From Bacteroidia bacterium (GTDB lineage: Bacteria > Bacteroidota > Ignavibacteria > SZUA-365): DNA of 64,000 bases. Both the position numbers and the translations under genes were made by a program. The notes under the pieces were generated by a model. The model ran no database searches and was not told the origin of the DNA. It was given only the letters and a program-made list of their open reading frames with translations. The stretch is from positions 4,450,552 through 4,514,551 of the forward strand of contig JAOSJT010000001.1 in the NCBI GenBank assembly GCA_027493955.1. The letters run 5' to 3'. Shown here piece by piece: positions 62,969 through 64,000 of this stretch (position 1 is the first letter of the stretch; every line of letters starts with the position of its first letter).

Positions 62969-63320
62969 GATGCTCACCCGCGGTCAGTTCACAGACTCTA
63001 AAATACGGAGAAGGGAATTCTCATAAAACTGCGTGCGTGTCACCCTGTGATCCAATCGGGTTGAGGGCAGTACGGGGGAGGGTGCGCTTCGCGCGTTCAG
63101 CGGGTGAGCGCGCAGGACTACGAAGACCCGCCGCTGTCTGCGCAGAGCATGCGCGGAGCACGCCCGAAAGCGTGGTGCCCCGTCGGGGTGGTCATCGAAA
63201 TTCGTGTGTTTCATTTCAGGCTCCCAAGTATGAAACGGAATGACGTGAAGGCGGCCATGCGGCCGCATCGTATTGTGTTTACTCTGTCGTGCGGGCGGAC
63301 CATGCCGCCCCGCGTCGGTG
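62969..63320. other. Intergenic region after dnaJ
   Basis: No convincing gene. A GCGGCCATGCGGCCGC palindrome lies near 63251-63266 and may help to end the dnaJ transcript. Confidence 0.4.
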
Positions 63321-64000
63321 TCAGGAGAATGAATCGAAGAGTTTTCCGAAGAAGCTCTTCTTTTCATCTTTTCCTTCGGGCGAAAACCCGTTGAGTTCAC
63401 CCATCTGTTGCAGTAATTCCTTTTCCTGCGGCGACAGCTTCTTCGGTACAAATACATGCACGCGCACAAGTTGATCCCCGCGTCCGCTGCTGTTGAGATG
63501 CGGAATACCTTTGTCCCTCATGCGCAACAATGTCCCCGAAGCCGTCCCCGCTTCGATTTTCAGCCGGGCTTTGCCGGTCAGCGTCGGGACCTCCGTATCC
63601 GTGCCGAGCACCGCCTCCGGATAGCTGATCACGAGGTTGTAGATCACATCGTCTTCATGCCGGTCGAAATGTTCATGGTCCTTCTCGCGAATGTAGACGA
63701 TCAGATCTCCTGCGGGGCCGCCCTTACGGCCGGCGTCGCCCTGTCCGTGCAGCGGGATGTAGTTGCCCTCGCTGACACCGGCCGGCACCTTCACTTTGAT
63801 GGTGCGTTCACCCTGCACGCGACCGTCGCCGTGGCAGCCGAGGCAAGGTTCCTTGATGACGCGTCCCTCGCCGCCGCAGTTGGTGCAGGCAACGACGTTG
63901 ATGAACTGCCCGAAAAGCGAGCGCGACACCTGACGAAGCTCACCGCTGCCTTTGCAGACGGAGCAGGTCTCCAGAGAGGACCCGGATTTCGCACCGCTGC
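63321..64000 (-). CDS. dnaJ: Chaperone DnaJ (5' end outside window)
   Basis: C-terminal part of the Hsp40 co-chaperone (the J domain lies beyond the right edge). Reading in from the edge: zinc-finger repeats CSVCKGSG, CTNCGGEG and CLGCHGDG, then the substrate-binding domain (ERTIKVKVPAGVSEGNYIPL, GGPAGDLIVYIREKDHEHFD, LRMRDKGIPHLNSSGRGDQL). The C-terminal tail LNGFSPEGKDEKKSFFGKLF is basic. At least 226 codons are present. Downstream come comEA-like and related genes with a 352-bp gap. Confidence 0.96.
   Translation of the reverse strand, partial: SGAKSGSSLETCSVCKGSGELRQVSRSLFGQFINVVACTNCGGEGRVIKEPCLGCHGDGRVQGERTIKVKVPAGVSEGNYIPLHGQGDAGRKGGPAGDLIVYIREKDHEHFDRHEDDVIYNLVISYPEAVLGTDTEVPTLTGKARLKIEAGTASGTLLRMRDKGIPHLNSSGRGDQLVRVHVFVPKKLSPQEKELLQQMGELNGFSPEGKDEKKSFFGKLFDSFS

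Noticed and set aside
1-64000. tRNA, rRNA, prophage or integrase genes
   Set aside because: No T-loop (GGTTCRANTCC) in a cloverleaf setting, no rRNA-like sequence and no recombinase motif was seen on either strand; a dedicated scan would be needed for certainty.

Overview
The window looks like chromosomal DNA from a Gram-negative member of the Bacteroidota/Chlorobi (FCB) group, most likely an Ignavibacteria- or Kapabacteria-like lineage. I infer this from four proteins with C-terminal 'NPF ... G-x-Y-x-Y-R/L' sorting domains of the type IX secretion kind, two carboxypeptidase-regulatory-domain outer-membrane receptors, a LytS-type kinase with a LytTR regulator, a GWxTD-domain protein, and lipid A and heptosyltransferase homologues. 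No database search was possible, so the taxonomic call is an inference. I recognised no rRNA, tRNA, CRISPR, integrase or transposase. Both ends cut genes: a CzcA/CusA pump on the left and DnaJ on the right.

Layout. 1-4.6 kb (minus): heavy-metal efflux operon (His-rich protein, TolC-like channel, His-rich adaptor, RND pump). 5.0-6.7 kb (minus): a TPR protein and an L,D-transpeptidase-fold protein that share an almost identical hairpin leader. 7.0-14.9 kb (plus): a tightly overlapping six-gene operon with a LysE-like exporter, a two-gene version of the (R)-2-hydroxyacyl-CoA dehydratase activase family, an SDR and an ABC-2 transporter. Its domain content matches plasmalogen synthase/glycerol ester reductase (PlsA/Ger), so I propose ether-lipid formation. 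This is the most interesting locus. 15.2-22.6 kb (minus): MscS channel, MFS transporter with an internal 39-bp duplication, TonB-dependent receptor, acyltransferase-like protein. 23.0-26.0 kb (plus): LytS/LytTR pair and a secreted lectin. 26.3-33.3 kb (minus): lipoprotein and two T9SS cargo proteins, one a 1680-residue metalloprotease.

33.7-38.2 kb (plus): an NADP-binding reductase and a molybdenum-cofactor operon (moaCB fusion, moeA, TSUP exporter, mobA). 38.15-38.8 kb: dense repeats. 38.8-40.7 kb: Lrp regulator with glutamine synthetase. 41-45 kb: a 36-residue membrane peptide, aquaporin Z, an unknown protein, a zinc-dependent phospholipase-C-like protein, YbaK. 45.5-50.8 kb: divergent outer-membrane receptor and FG-GAP T9SS protein. 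51-55 kb (plus): NSS transporter with its tiny MetS-type subunit, then a hemerythrin/PAS pair (DUF438; DUF1858+DUF2249) behind a palindromic operator candidate. 55.3-59.4 kb (plus): lipoprotein, GWxTD protein, lipid A acyltransferase and heptosyltransferase homologues. 59.6-64 kb (minus): FmdB, coaD, rsmD, PilM-like, pilin-like, ComEA-like, dnaJ.

Intergenic DNA is rich in short repeats (AGAGAGC arrays, a 14-bp array, AGAGACGTTGCA palindromes). Several begin exactly at the stop codon of the preceding gene.
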